64,000 bases of DNA, taken from positions 4,464,001-4,528,000 of the forward strand of contig JAWKIO010000005.1 in assembly GCA_041394265.1 (NCBI GenBank), in the 5' to 3' direction. Shown in pieces: positions 50,000 to 58,799 of the stretch (positions are counted from its first letter, which is position 1; each line of letters begins with the position of its first letter). Both the position numbers and the translations under genes were made by a program. The notes beneath the pieces were generated by a model, which worked only from the letters and a program-made list of their open reading frames with translations, had not been told where the DNA came from and did not search any database. This DNA is from Acidimicrobiales bacterium. Lineage in GTDB: Bacteria > Actinomycetota > Acidimicrobiia > Acidimicrobiales > SZUA-35.

Positions 50000-52030
50000 A
50001 TGCCGCCGTTCAAGATGGTCTCGTCCTATAGCCCTGCCGGTGATCAGCCCCAGGCGATCGAACGCCTGGTCGAGGGGATCGAAGGGGGAGAAAAGGCGCA
50101 AACTCTGCTCGGCATCACCGGCTCGGGGAAGTCAGCCACCATCGCCTGGACCATCGAACAGGTGCAGCGGCCCACCCTGATCCTGGCGCCCAACAAGTCG
50201 CTGGCCGCGCAGCTGGCGAACGAGTTCCGCGAGTTCTTCCCCGACAACCGGGTCGAGTACTTCGTGAGCTACTACGACTACTACCAGCCCGAGGCCTACA
50301 TCCCGTCCAGCGACACCTACATCGAGAAGGACTCCTCGGTCAACGACGAGATCGACCGTCTGCGCCATGCCGCCACCTCGGCCTTGCTCACTCGACGCGA
50401 CACCATCGTGGTGGCCTCGGTGTCGTGCATCTACGGCCTCGGCAACCCCGAGGAATACAAGGGCAAGCTCCTGGTCCTGCGGGCCGGCGAGGAATACGAC
50501 CATCGCTCGATCCTCACCCAGTTCGTCGAGATGCAGTACGAACGCAACGACATGAACCTCATTCGCGGCAAGTTCCGGGTCCGGGGCGACACCATCGAGG
50601 TCCACCCCGCCTACGAGGAGTTCATGGTTCGTCTCGAACTCTTCGGCGACGAGATCGAGACCATCACCAAGATCGACCCGCTCACCGGTGAGCACCTCGG
50701 TTCGCTCGATGAACTCGTGATGTTCCCCAACACCCACTACGCCACTTCTGATGAACGGCTGGCGGCGGCGGTGGCCTCGATCGAGGTCGAACTCCAGGAA
50801 CGCCTCGCCGAGTTCGAGTCCGAGAACAAGCTGCTCGAGGCCCAGCGGCTGCGCATGCGCACCCAGTACGACCTCGAGATGATGGCCGAGATGGGCTTCT
50901 GCAACGGCATCGAGAACTACAGCCGCCATCTCGACGGTCGTGTTGCGGGCGAGCCCGCCTACACCCTGCTCGACTTCTTCCCCGACGACTACCTCACGAT
51001 CATCGACGAGTCCCACGTCGCGGTTCCCCAGCTCAACGGCCAGTACGCCGGCGATCGATCGCGCAAGGACACCCTGATCGAGCATGGTTTCCGGCTCCCG
51101 TCGGCGGCCGACAACCGCCCGCTGCGGTTCGAGGAGTGGGTCGAGCGCACCGGTCAGGTGATCTTCGTGTCGGCGACCCCCGGGCCCTACGAGCTCGAAC
51201 ATTCCGGCGAACCGATCGAGCAGATCATTCGTCCCACCGGCCTGCTCGACCCCGAAGTCGTCGTCCGGCCGACCAAGGGCCAGATCGACGACCTGCTCGG
51301 CGAGGTGTCGGCGGTCATCGAGAACGACGGTCGGGTCCTCGTCACCACTCTCACCAAGAAGATGGCCGAAGACCTCACCGACTACCTGCTCGAGCAGGGC
51401 CTGCGCTGCCGCTACCTGCACTCCGAGATCGACACCATCCAGCGCATCGAGACCCTCCGAGGTCTGCGACTCGGTGATTTCGACGTCCTCATCGGCATCA
51501 ACCTGTTGCGAGAAGGCCTCGACCTGCCCGAGGTCCAGCTCGTTTGCATTCTCGATGCCGACAAGGAAGGGTTCCTCCGCTCGGAGACCTCCCTGATCCA
51601 GACCATCGGTCGAGCGGCCCGAAACGTCGAGGGCCGTGTCGTGATGTATGCCGACAAGATCACCAACTCGATGCAGAACGCCATTTCGGAGACCAACCGT
51701 CGTCGAGGCGTGCAAATGGCCTACAACGAGGCCAACGGCATCGATCCGCAGACCATTCGCAAGGCGGTCACCGACATCCTGTCGATGCTGCGGCCCGATG
51801 GCGATGGCACCGCGCCGGTGCCGGGCGGCGACAAGCGCAAACGGCGGCCCGAGGAAGCGAAACGGATCCGCGATCTGGCCGAGATGCCCGAGTCCGACCT
51901 CGAACGCCTCATCCAGAGCCTCGAGATCGAGATGCACGAGGCGTCGGCCGATCTCCGTTTCGAATACGCGGCTCGCCTGCGAGACGAGATTCGCGACCTG
52001 CGCCGCGAACTGAAAGACGCCGTGCGCTGA
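50000..52030 (+). CDS. uvrB: Excinuclease ABC subunit B
   Basis: This 676-residue helicase-like subunit loads onto damage from UvrA and guides UvrC. Walker A is LGITGSGKSATIAW, with YYDYYQPEAYIP forming the beta-hairpin that probes DNA. LTIIDESHVAVPQ is the DEAD-type box, and the helicase C-half has GLRCRYLHSEIDTIQRIE and LLREGLDLPEV. The C-terminal UVR domain (LERLIQSLEIEMHEA) binds UvrC. It starts 10 nt after the coaE stop. Its partner uvrA is 3.8 kb downstream. Confidence 0.97.
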   Translation: MPPFKMVSSYSPAGDQPQAIERLVEGIEGGEKAQTLLGITGSGKSATIAWTIEQVQRPTLILAPNKSLAAQLANEFREFFPDNRVEYFVSYYDYYQPEAYIPSSDTYIEKDSSVNDEIDRLRHAATSALLTRRDTIVVASVSCIYGLGNPEEYKGKLLVLRAGEEYDHRSILTQFVEMQYERNDMNLIRGKFRVRGDTIEVHPAYEEFMVRLELFGDEIETITKIDPLTGEHLGSLDELVMFPNTHYATSDERLAAAVASIEVELQERLAEFESENKLLEAQRLRMRTQYDLEMMAEMGFCNGIENYSRHLDGRVAGEPAYTLLDFFPDDYLTIIDESHVAVPQLNGQYAGDRSRKDTLIEHGFRLPSAADNRPLRFEEWVERTGQVIFVSATPGPYELEHSGEPIEQIIRPTGLLDPEVVVRPTKGQIDDLLGEVSAVIENDGRVLVTTLTKKMAEDLTDYLLEQGLRCRYLHSEIDTIQRIETLRGLRLGDFDVLIGINLLREGLDLPEVQLVCILDADKEGFLRSETSLIQTIGRAARNVEGRVVMYADKITNSMQNAISETNRRRGVQMAYNEANGIDPQTIRKAVTDILSMLRPDGDGTAPVPGGDKRKRRPEEAKRIRDLAEMPESDLERLIQSLEIEMHEASADLRFEYAARLRDEIRDLRRELKDAVR

Positions 52031-52091
52031 CCGCGCCATACACCGATCTGGATCCTGCTCAGAGCGTCGACCTGGCTGCCGATAGAGCGGT

Positions 52092-53909
52092 GTGATCGCA
52101 CCGACCACCGACCGACCGCGGGTTCATCGTTCCCTCACCGACGAACCGACGCCATCGTCCACACCGCCGTGGACCAGGCCGGTCGTGATCGCCGTCCTCC
52201 TGCTCGCGTTCTACCTGGTGTGCAGCGTGTTCACCGATGGCGGCGGCTATCTCAGCACAGACACCGGCGGCAAGGTGGCGACACTCGACGCAATGGCCGA
52301 GCGAGGCGATCTTCGTCCTGACCTCGGCTATTGGGCCGAGTCGGTCGATCCCGACGGCTCGCTCTACCCGATGTACGGCACGCTCGACATCGACGGGCAG
52401 TGGGTCAACGCCACGAGCCTGCCGATGATCTACCTTGCGCTGCCGCTCTATCGATGGGGCGGCTACGAGCTCGCGCTCCTGGTCCCGATGCTCGGTGGTG
52501 TGGCCTCGGCGTGGGCCGCAGGCCGCATCGCTCGCCAACTCCTTGCTGGCCGGCCGAGGGCCGAGGTCGTGCGTCGGAGCGCACTGTCGATGGCGGCGAT
52601 CGGGTCGGCGACACCCGTGGCGATCTACGCACTCGACCTCTGGGAACACACGCTCGGCCTGGCCCTGATGCTGTGGGCCATGTCGTTCGTTCTCGATCTG
52701 ACTCGTCGCTCGAGCGTCGTGCACGGCATCGGCGCAGGACTTGCCTTCGGAGCAGCGGCGACGATGCGGCAGGAGGCGCTCGTCTATGGCGCGGTCGCCG
52801 GGGTGATCGTCGTCGGGCTTGGCCTGCGACGGCGGTCGGTCTCGGCGTTGGTTCCGGCGCTCGGCATGGCCGCATCCACTGTGGCCATGCTGGCTGCCGG
52901 TGTCGCCCTCGAGGTGGTGGCGATGGGTTCATCGCTGCGCACCGGGCGCACGACCGGCACGGCCTCGAGCTCCGGTGGCAAGGCAATGCTGCGCCTGCAC
53001 GAGGCCGTCGTGACGCTCGGCTCGATCGATCGGTTGCCGCTCGTACCGGCCTTCCTGCTCGTCGGTGTGCTGATCACCGGCTTCGCGCTGCTCACGGCGG
53101 AAGGCGGCCGGGCTCCTCTCGGCGCCGGCGACGACCGTGCCACCGCACGGAACACCGGCGCCTGGGCGGTGCGCGGCGGCCTGCTCGTTGCGTTGGTCTA
53201 CCTTCTCCTGATCGCGGGGTTCGCCGTCGGCGGACTGTCGTTCGTGTCGGGGCTGTTGCTCGCCTCGCCGATCGCAGGCCTCGGGCTCGTCCTCGGTCTC
53301 CGGCGAACGGGCCTCCAGCTGGCCTGGGCGATGGCGGTCGTCCCGCTGCCGATGATCTGGCTCACCCAGTACACCGGTGGTGCGGGACCTCAGTGGGGCG
53401 GGCGGTACCTGCTGGCGAGCGGTGCACTTTTGGCCACGATCGGGCTCGTCGAACTCGACCGAGTCCCGCGACACGCCGGTCGCGGGTTGTTGGTGCTGTC
53501 AGCGGTGATCACGCTGCTGGGGGTCGCCTGGCTCGGCCAGCGCAGCAGCGGATTCGCCAATGCAACCGCCGATCTGGCCGAACGGCCCGAGCCCGTCCTC
53601 ATCTTCGATGATCCGCACGCCGCACGCGAGTCAGGTCCGGTGGCCCGGAACGAGCAGTGGTTCGCCGCCACTGGCGACGAGTCGCGCCGGGAAGCGGGAG
53701 CGGCCGTGTCCGCTCTCGGCTACGAGTCGTTCGGATTCGTCAGTTATCAGGCATCGGTACTCGACGGCGACGCTCAAGCTGAGCGGAGCTACGACGAACG
53801 AGTCGCGACACTGACGGCGAGTTTCGAGGGCTTCCATGTCGTTGGCAGCGACCGCATCCCGCTCCTCCCGGGTGTGGAGCTCGAGGTCATCACCTTCGCG
53901 CGTCCCTGA
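52092..53909 (+). CDS. Polytopic membrane protein, GT-C-like, copy 1
   Basis: This 605-residue protein has 10-12 helices, the first at ~33-48. The loop after it has GYLSTDTGGKVATLDAM, then DLGYWAESVDPDGSLYPMYGT and GQWVNATSLPMIYL. The mid-region has AAATMRQEALVYGAVAG and GPQWGGRYLL. It resembles GT-C glycosyltransferase-like proteins using lipid-linked sugars, though no donor is known. It is a tandem paralogue of the next gene (same LGYWAE, MRQEALVYGA and QWGGRYLL blocks). The GTG start is 61 nt after uvrB. Confidence 0.65.
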   Translation: MIAPTTDRPRVHRSLTDEPTPSSTPPWTRPVVIAVLLLAFYLVCSVFTDGGGYLSTDTGGKVATLDAMAERGDLRPDLGYWAESVDPDGSLYPMYGTLDIDGQWVNATSLPMIYLALPLYRWGGYELALLVPMLGGVASAWAAGRIARQLLAGRPRAEVVRRSALSMAAIGSATPVAIYALDLWEHTLGLALMLWAMSFVLDLTRRSSVVHGIGAGLAFGAAATMRQEALVYGAVAGVIVVGLGLRRRSVSALVPALGMAASTVAMLAAGVALEVVAMGSSLRTGRTTGTASSSGGKAMLRLHEAVVTLGSIDRLPLVPAFLLVGVLITGFALLTAEGGRAPLGAGDDRATARNTGAWAVRGGLLVALVYLLLIAGFAVGGLSFVSGLLLASPIAGLGLVLGLRRTGLQLAWAMAVVPLPMIWLTQYTGGAGPQWGGRYLLASGALLATIGLVELDRVPRHAGRGLLVLSAVITLLGVAWLGQRSSGFANATADLAERPEPVLIFDDPHAARESGPVARNEQWFAATGDESRREAGAAVSALGYESFGFVSYQASVLDGDAQAERSYDERVATLTASFEGFHVVGSDRIPLLPGVELEVITFARP

Positions 53910-53972
53910 TCTCGCCCACCGACGACTGGAGCAATCGGCTTCAACTCGTCCGTTCCGGGCCGATGGGGTGAG

Positions 53973-55688
53973 GTGCCGACCTCCACGACACTCGACGGCC
54001 CTCACGTGCTCCACGAAGACGATGAGGCCGACCGGCGATCCGGTGCGCCTCGCGCGCGGGGGATCACCCGACTGCTTCGAGGCCGTGCCAGTTGGATCGT
54101 TCTCTTCGTGGTGCTGTTCGGGATGTCGCTGATCGTCGATCCGCTGTCGAGCCTCGGCTCGGACGTGGGCGGAAAAACCGCCACGATGACGGTGCTGTCC
54201 TCGAATGGCTCACTCGACCTTGGCTACTGGGCCGAGGCATTCGATCCCGACGGTTCGCTGTACCCGTTCTATTCGACATCGGTGATGGACGGGAAGTGGG
54301 TCAACGCAACCACGTTCCCGATGCTCTACCTGGCGTGGCCGCTCCATGAGCTCGGCGGCATGCATCTCGCCATGATCTTGCCGGTCCTCGGCGGGGTGTT
54401 CACCGCCACTGCGGCACGACGGCTGGCGGCGATGCTCGGGCCGACGGATGGCACCGTGGCCTTCTGGATCGTTGGACTCGGCACCCCAGTCACGGTGTAC
54501 TCCCTTGCCTTCTGGGAACACGCACCGGGCCTGGCCCTGATGTCGTGGGGTCTGGTGGCGGTCGTGACGGCCGTCGACAACCATCGGCTGGCCCCGGCGC
54601 TGGCCGCCGGATTGCTGTTCGGTTTGGCGGCGACCATGCGGCAAGAGGCCCTCGTCTACGGTGCGCTGGCCGGTATCGGGCTCGTGATCGGACTCGCCAC
54701 GACGGCTCGGCCGTTGGTGATGCTCAGGTCCTCGATCGCCATGGCGACCGGCGGTCTGGCCATGCTCATGGCGAACACCGTCTTCGAACGCCTGGTCCTG
54801 GGCAGCGTGCTGCGTTCGAGTCGCGCCGGCGGCACGGCCAGCCTCGCCGGGACCAAGCTGGACGCTCGACTCCATGACGCGCTGGTCACCCTCCTCGTTC
54901 CCTCAGACGTGCGTCCTGCCGGCATCGCGCTCGGGCTGCTGTTGCTCCTCGGCACGGTCGTGCTGGTGCGGTCGGGACGCACCATCGCAGAACAGCGACC
55001 GGTCGTCGCCATGGTGGTGTTGCCGCTGCTGATGGTGGTGCTCGCTGCACTGGCCGATGGCCGTTCGTTCGTGCCGAGCCTGCTGTTCTCGACCCCGTTG
55101 GTCGTCGTCGGTGCGATCGTGGGCTGGGGCGACGGGCGCTCGCGTGCGTTGTCGATCTACGCCGTGGTCGCGATACCGAGCATCCTCGCTGTGCAGAGCA
55201 CTGGCGGCTTCGAAGCCCAGTGGGGCGGTCGCTACCTCTTGCTCAGCGGTTGGGTGCTGACCGTGATCGCCTGCGCTCGCCGCCACCGGGTGGAGCGCAG
55301 CAGCTGGGCGCTGATGGTGGGCGCGAGCCTTGTGATCACCGCGTTGGGCGTCGCCTGGACGGTCGAGCGGTCGCGTGCCATGGGTGACTTCTACGCAACG
55401 ATCGCGTCGTTCGACGCTCCCGTCGTGGTGTTCGACTCGTCGCTCACGGCCCGCGGCGCCGGATCGATCGCCCTCGATCAGCCGATGCTTGCTGCGGCCG
55501 ACGCACCCGCTCGGGACGAAGCGGCCCAACTTCTCGCCGAGGCCGGGGTGGCGTCGTTCCTCTTCGTGGCGCCCGACCTCGGAGGTGCCGCCCCGACCTT
55601 CGACGGCTTCACCGAGGTGGAGGCAGCAACCGTCGACTTCGTGAGTGGCCTCGACTACCGAGTGGGGACGTTCGCGCCGCAGGGTTGA
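53973..55688 (+). CDS. Polytopic membrane protein, GT-C-like, copy 2
   Basis: This 571-residue paralogue of the previous gene shares DLGYWAEAFDPDGSLYPFYST, KWVNATTFPMLYL, AATMRQEALVYGALAG and AQWGGRYLL, in the same order. It has about ten helices and a soluble C-terminal domain of ~120 residues. The pair probably arose by tandem duplication and then diverged, especially in the C-terminal domain. The GTG start is 63 nt after copy 1. The two lie between uvrB and uvrA, a position normally held by unrelated genes. The role is unknown; surface glycosylation is a guess. Confidence 0.65.
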   Translation: MPTSTTLDGPHVLHEDDEADRRSGAPRARGITRLLRGRASWIVLFVVLFGMSLIVDPLSSLGSDVGGKTATMTVLSSNGSLDLGYWAEAFDPDGSLYPFYSTSVMDGKWVNATTFPMLYLAWPLHELGGMHLAMILPVLGGVFTATAARRLAAMLGPTDGTVAFWIVGLGTPVTVYSLAFWEHAPGLALMSWGLVAVVTAVDNHRLAPALAAGLLFGLAATMRQEALVYGALAGIGLVIGLATTARPLVMLRSSIAMATGGLAMLMANTVFERLVLGSVLRSSRAGGTASLAGTKLDARLHDALVTLLVPSDVRPAGIALGLLLLLGTVVLVRSGRTIAEQRPVVAMVVLPLLMVVLAALADGRSFVPSLLFSTPLVVVGAIVGWGDGRSRALSIYAVVAIPSILAVQSTGGFEAQWGGRYLLLSGWVLTVIACARRHRVERSSWALMVGASLVITALGVAWTVERSRAMGDFYATIASFDAPVVVFDSSLTARGAGSIALDQPMLAAADAPARDEAAQLLAEAGVASFLFVAPDLGGAAPTFDGFTEVEAATVDFVSGLDYRVGTFAPQG

Positions 55689-55768
55689 CTGAGCACAGGG
55701 TTGACTGACCACGGGGCGTGACCGGCCACCGGGTGCACGGCCGCAACGTGGGCCACCAAATCCCTCCA

Positions 55769-55784
55769 CCGAACACGTGTTCTG
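55769..55784 (+). promoter_or_regulatory. LexA/SOS box upstream of uvrA
   Basis: CCGAACACGTGTTCTG contains CGAAC-ACGT-GTTC, nine of ten fixed positions of the CGAAC-N4-GTTCG operator used by Gram-positive LexA. It lies 15 bp before the uvrA -10 box, placing a repressor over the promoter. Confidence 0.65.
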
Positions 55785-55798
55785 GATCGGTGCGGCGG

Positions 55799-55804
55799 TA
55801 GCCT
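55799..55804 (+). promoter_or_regulatory. -10 box TAGCCT, leaderless promoter of uvrA
   Basis: TAGCCT is followed by 6 nt and the uvrA GTG at 55811, with no ribosome-binding site. Confidence 0.45.
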
Positions 55805-55810
55805 TTCCGG

Positions 55811-58672
55811 GTGGGCAACAAGATCGTCATCCGGGGCGCCCGGGAGCACAACCTCACCGACATCGACCTCGATCTCCCCCGAGACAAGCTCATCGTCTTC
55901 ACCGGGCTCTCCGGTTCGGGCAAGTCGTCGCTGGCGTTCGACACGATCTATGCCGAGGGGCAACGTCGGTACGTCGAATCCCTGTCGGCGTATGCCCGCC
56001 AGTTTCTCGGCCAGATGGACAAGCCCGACGTCGACTTCATCGAGGGGCTGTCACCCGCCATCTCGATCGATCAGAAGTCGGCGAGCCGGAACCCCCGGTC
56101 GACCGTCGGTACGGTCACCGAGGTCTACGACTACCTGCGACTCCTCTTCGCCCGGGTCGGCGTGCCTCACGATCCCGAGACCGGCGAACAGCTGGTGCGC
56201 CAGACCCCACAGCAGATCGTCGACCAGGTGCTCCGGCTGCCCGAAGGCACTCGCTTCCAGGTGCTGGCGCCGGTGGTCCGGGGGCGCAAGGGCACCTACG
56301 ACACCCTGCTCACCGACCTCGCAGGTCAGGGTTTCGTGCGTGCGATCGTCGACGGCGACTTGATCGAACTCGGTGGGGAGCTGCCCGAACTCGAGCGCTA
56401 CGAACAGCACGACATCAAGGTCGTCGTCGACCGCCTCGTTCGGCGCGATGGGATCGAGCGGCGTCTGACCGACTCCATGGAAACGGCGCTCGGCCTGGCC
56501 GAAGGTGTCGCCGAGATCGAGATCGTCCCGCCACGCGACTCCGACGACGAGCCCCAGACCCTCATCTTCTCCCAACATCTCTCGCGGCCTTCCGACGGCA
56601 AGAGCTTCGAGGCGTTGGCGCCGCGGAACTTCTCGTTCAACTCGCCCTACGGCGCGTGCTCGTCATGCGACGGCCTCGGCACCACCTACGAGGTCGACCG
56701 CGAGCTGGTCATCCCCAACCCCGACCTCACCATCGACGAAGGAGCGATCAGCCCGTGGAGTGGGGGCAAGAGCCGCTACTTCGGCCGACTCGTCGAGTCG
56801 GTGTGCGCCGCACACAAGATCCCCACCGACAAGCCGTGGCGGCTGCTCAACGACAAGCACCGCGAGCTGTTGCTGAACGGCGGCAAGAACGAGAAAGTCA
56901 CCGTTCGCTACCGCAATCGATACGGGCGTGAGCGCACCTACGTTGCCAACTTCGAGGGGATTCTGCCCTATCTGCGTCGCCGCCACACCGAGGCCGAGTC
57001 CGACACCCAGCGTGAGCAGATCGAAGGCTTCATGCGCGAGGTCGACTGCCCGGCATGTGAAGGGTCGCGACTCAACCCGCTGTCGTTGGCCTGTCTCGTC
57101 GGTGGGTATTCGGTTGCCGACCTGTCGCACATGTCGATCCGTGAGGCCGCCCGAGTGCTCGAAGCGATCGAGTTCAGCGAACGCGACTTCCTCATCGCCG
57201 AACGGGTGATCAAGGAGATCAACGCTCGCCTGCAGTTCCTCCTCGACGTCGGTCTCGACTATCTGAGCCTCGGTCGGTCGGCCGCCACGTTGTCGGGCGG
57301 TGAGGCCCAGCGCATCCGACTCGCCAGCCAGATCGGTTCGGGTCTCGTCGGGGTGCTGTACGTACTCGACGAGCCCTCGATCGGGCTCCACCAGCGCGAC
57401 AACGCCAAGCTCATCGAGACCCTCATGCGCCTGCGCGACATCGGCAACACGGTGCTCGTCGTCGAGCACGACGAAGACACCATCGCCGTGGCCGACCACG
57501 TCGTCGATATCGGCCCCGGCGCCGGCGAGCACGGGGGCCAGGTCGTCTACAGCGGCAACGTCGCCGGCCTGAAGAAGCGCAAGTCCTCGATCACCGGGCA
57601 GTACCTCTCTGGCCGAAAGAAGATCCCGGTGCCGGCCAAACGGCGTCCTCCAGGGTCTGATCGGCTGGTGATCAACGGGGCACGTGAACACAACCTCACG
57701 AACCTCGACGTCGAGATCCCGCTCGGGCTGTTCGTTGCCGTCACCGGCGTGTCGGGTTCGGGCAAGTCCACCCTGATCAACCAGATCCTGCTCCGGGCGT
57801 TGATGCAAAAGATCTACAAGTCGAAGATCCCGCCCGGCCTCCACACCTCGCTCAGCGGGCTGGAGCACCTCGACAAGGTGATCGACATCGATCAGTCGCC
57901 GATCGGACGCACCCCGCGCTCGAATCCCGCCACCTACACGGGCGTGTTCGATCACGTCCGGAAGCTGTTCGCCCAGACCAACGAGTCGAAGGTCCGTGGC
58001 TACCAGCCCGGCCGATTCTCATTCAACGTGGCGGGCGGCCGATGCGAGGCGTGTGCCGGCGACGGCACCATCAAGATCGAGATGCACTTCCTCCCCGACG
58101 TCTACGTGCCATGCGAGGTCTGCAAGGGCGCCCGCTACAACCGCGACACGCTCGAGATCCAGTTCAAGGGTAAGAACATCGCCGAAGTGCTCGACATGCC
58201 GATCGCCGAGGGCCTCGAGTTCTTCTCCAACCAGCCGCCGATCGCCCGTCACCTGCAGACGCTGGTCGACGTCGGATTGGGCTACGTGCGCCTCGGGCAA
58301 TCGGCGCCGACCCTGTCCGGTGGTGAGGCTCAGCGGGTCAAGTTGGCCTCTGAACTGGCGAAACGTTCCACAGGCCACACCATCTACCTGCTCGACGAGC
58401 CGACCACCGGGTTGCACTTCGAGGACATCCGCCGCCTGCTCACCGTATTGTCGAGACTGGTCGACCAAGGCAACACGGTGCTCGTGATCGAGCACAACCT
58501 CGATGTCATCAAGACCGCCGACTGGATCATCGACCTCGGTCCCGAGGGTGGGTCCGGTGGTGGTCAGATCGTGGCGTCGGGCACGCCGGAGCACGTGGCG
58601 TCGGTGGCGGGGAGCTACACCGGCCAGTTCCTGGGCCCACTCCTCGACGGGACAGCAGAACGAGCTCGTTGA
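55811..58672 (+). CDS. uvrA: Excinuclease ABC subunit A
   Basis: This 953-residue damage sensor has two ABC ATPase modules. The first Walker A is FTGLSGSGKSSLAFD and the second VTGVSGSGKSTLINQ; LSGGEAQRIRLASQ and LSGGEAQRVKLASE are the signatures; LDEPSIGLHQRDN and LDEPTTGLHFEDI the Walker B/D-loops. Zinc clusters are CSSCDGLG with the later CPACEGSR, and CEACAGDGTI with CEVCKGARYN. The GTG start follows an SOS box, fitting damage induction with uvrB. The C-terminus runs into a repeat array. Confidence 0.97.
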   Translation: MGNKIVIRGAREHNLTDIDLDLPRDKLIVFTGLSGSGKSSLAFDTIYAEGQRRYVESLSAYARQFLGQMDKPDVDFIEGLSPAISIDQKSASRNPRSTVGTVTEVYDYLRLLFARVGVPHDPETGEQLVRQTPQQIVDQVLRLPEGTRFQVLAPVVRGRKGTYDTLLTDLAGQGFVRAIVDGDLIELGGELPELERYEQHDIKVVVDRLVRRDGIERRLTDSMETALGLAEGVAEIEIVPPRDSDDEPQTLIFSQHLSRPSDGKSFEALAPRNFSFNSPYGACSSCDGLGTTYEVDRELVIPNPDLTIDEGAISPWSGGKSRYFGRLVESVCAAHKIPTDKPWRLLNDKHRELLLNGGKNEKVTVRYRNRYGRERTYVANFEGILPYLRRRHTEAESDTQREQIEGFMREVDCPACEGSRLNPLSLACLVGGYSVADLSHMSIREAARVLEAIEFSERDFLIAERVIKEINARLQFLLDVGLDYLSLGRSAATLSGGEAQRIRLASQIGSGLVGVLYVLDEPSIGLHQRDNAKLIETLMRLRDIGNTVLVVEHDEDTIAVADHVVDIGPGAGEHGGQVVYSGNVAGLKKRKSSITGQYLSGRKKIPVPAKRRPPGSDRLVINGAREHNLTNLDVEIPLGLFVAVTGVSGSGKSTLINQILLRALMQKIYKSKIPPGLHTSLSGLEHLDKVIDIDQSPIGRTPRSNPATYTGVFDHVRKLFAQTNESKVRGYQPGRFSFNVAGGRCEACAGDGTIKIEMHFLPDVYVPCEVCKGARYNRDTLEIQFKGKNIAEVLDMPIAEGLEFFSNQPPIARHLQTLVDVGLGYVRLGQSAPTLSGGEAQRVKLASELAKRSTGHTIYLLDEPTTGLHFEDIRRLLTVLSRLVDQGNTVLVIEHNLDVIKTADWIIDLGPEGGSGGGQIVASGTPEHVASVAGSYTGQFLGPLLDGTAERAR

Positions 58673-58770
58673 GTTCTGGTGTGGGAGAACGAGCTCGCTG
58701 AGTTCTGGTGTGGGCTGAACGAGCTCGTTGAGTTCTGGTGTGGCAGAACGAGCTCGTTGAGCTCGTTCTT
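58657..58770. repeat. 29-30-bp tandem repeat (4 copies) straddling the uvrA stop codon
   Basis: The perfect palindrome ACGAGCTCGT (or CGCT variant) starts at 58660, 58689, 58719 and 58748, with GAGTTCTGGTGTGG between. The first copy holds the uvrA end and TGA (58670-58672). The last copy is truncated and carries another palindrome arm. Confidence 0.9.
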
Positions 58771-58799
58771 CGGCCTCATATGGCACGGGCTCGTGCCGA

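Noticed and set aside
56663..57955. 430-codon minus-strand frame opposite uvrA
   Set aside because: Antisense shadow of uvrA; no motif.
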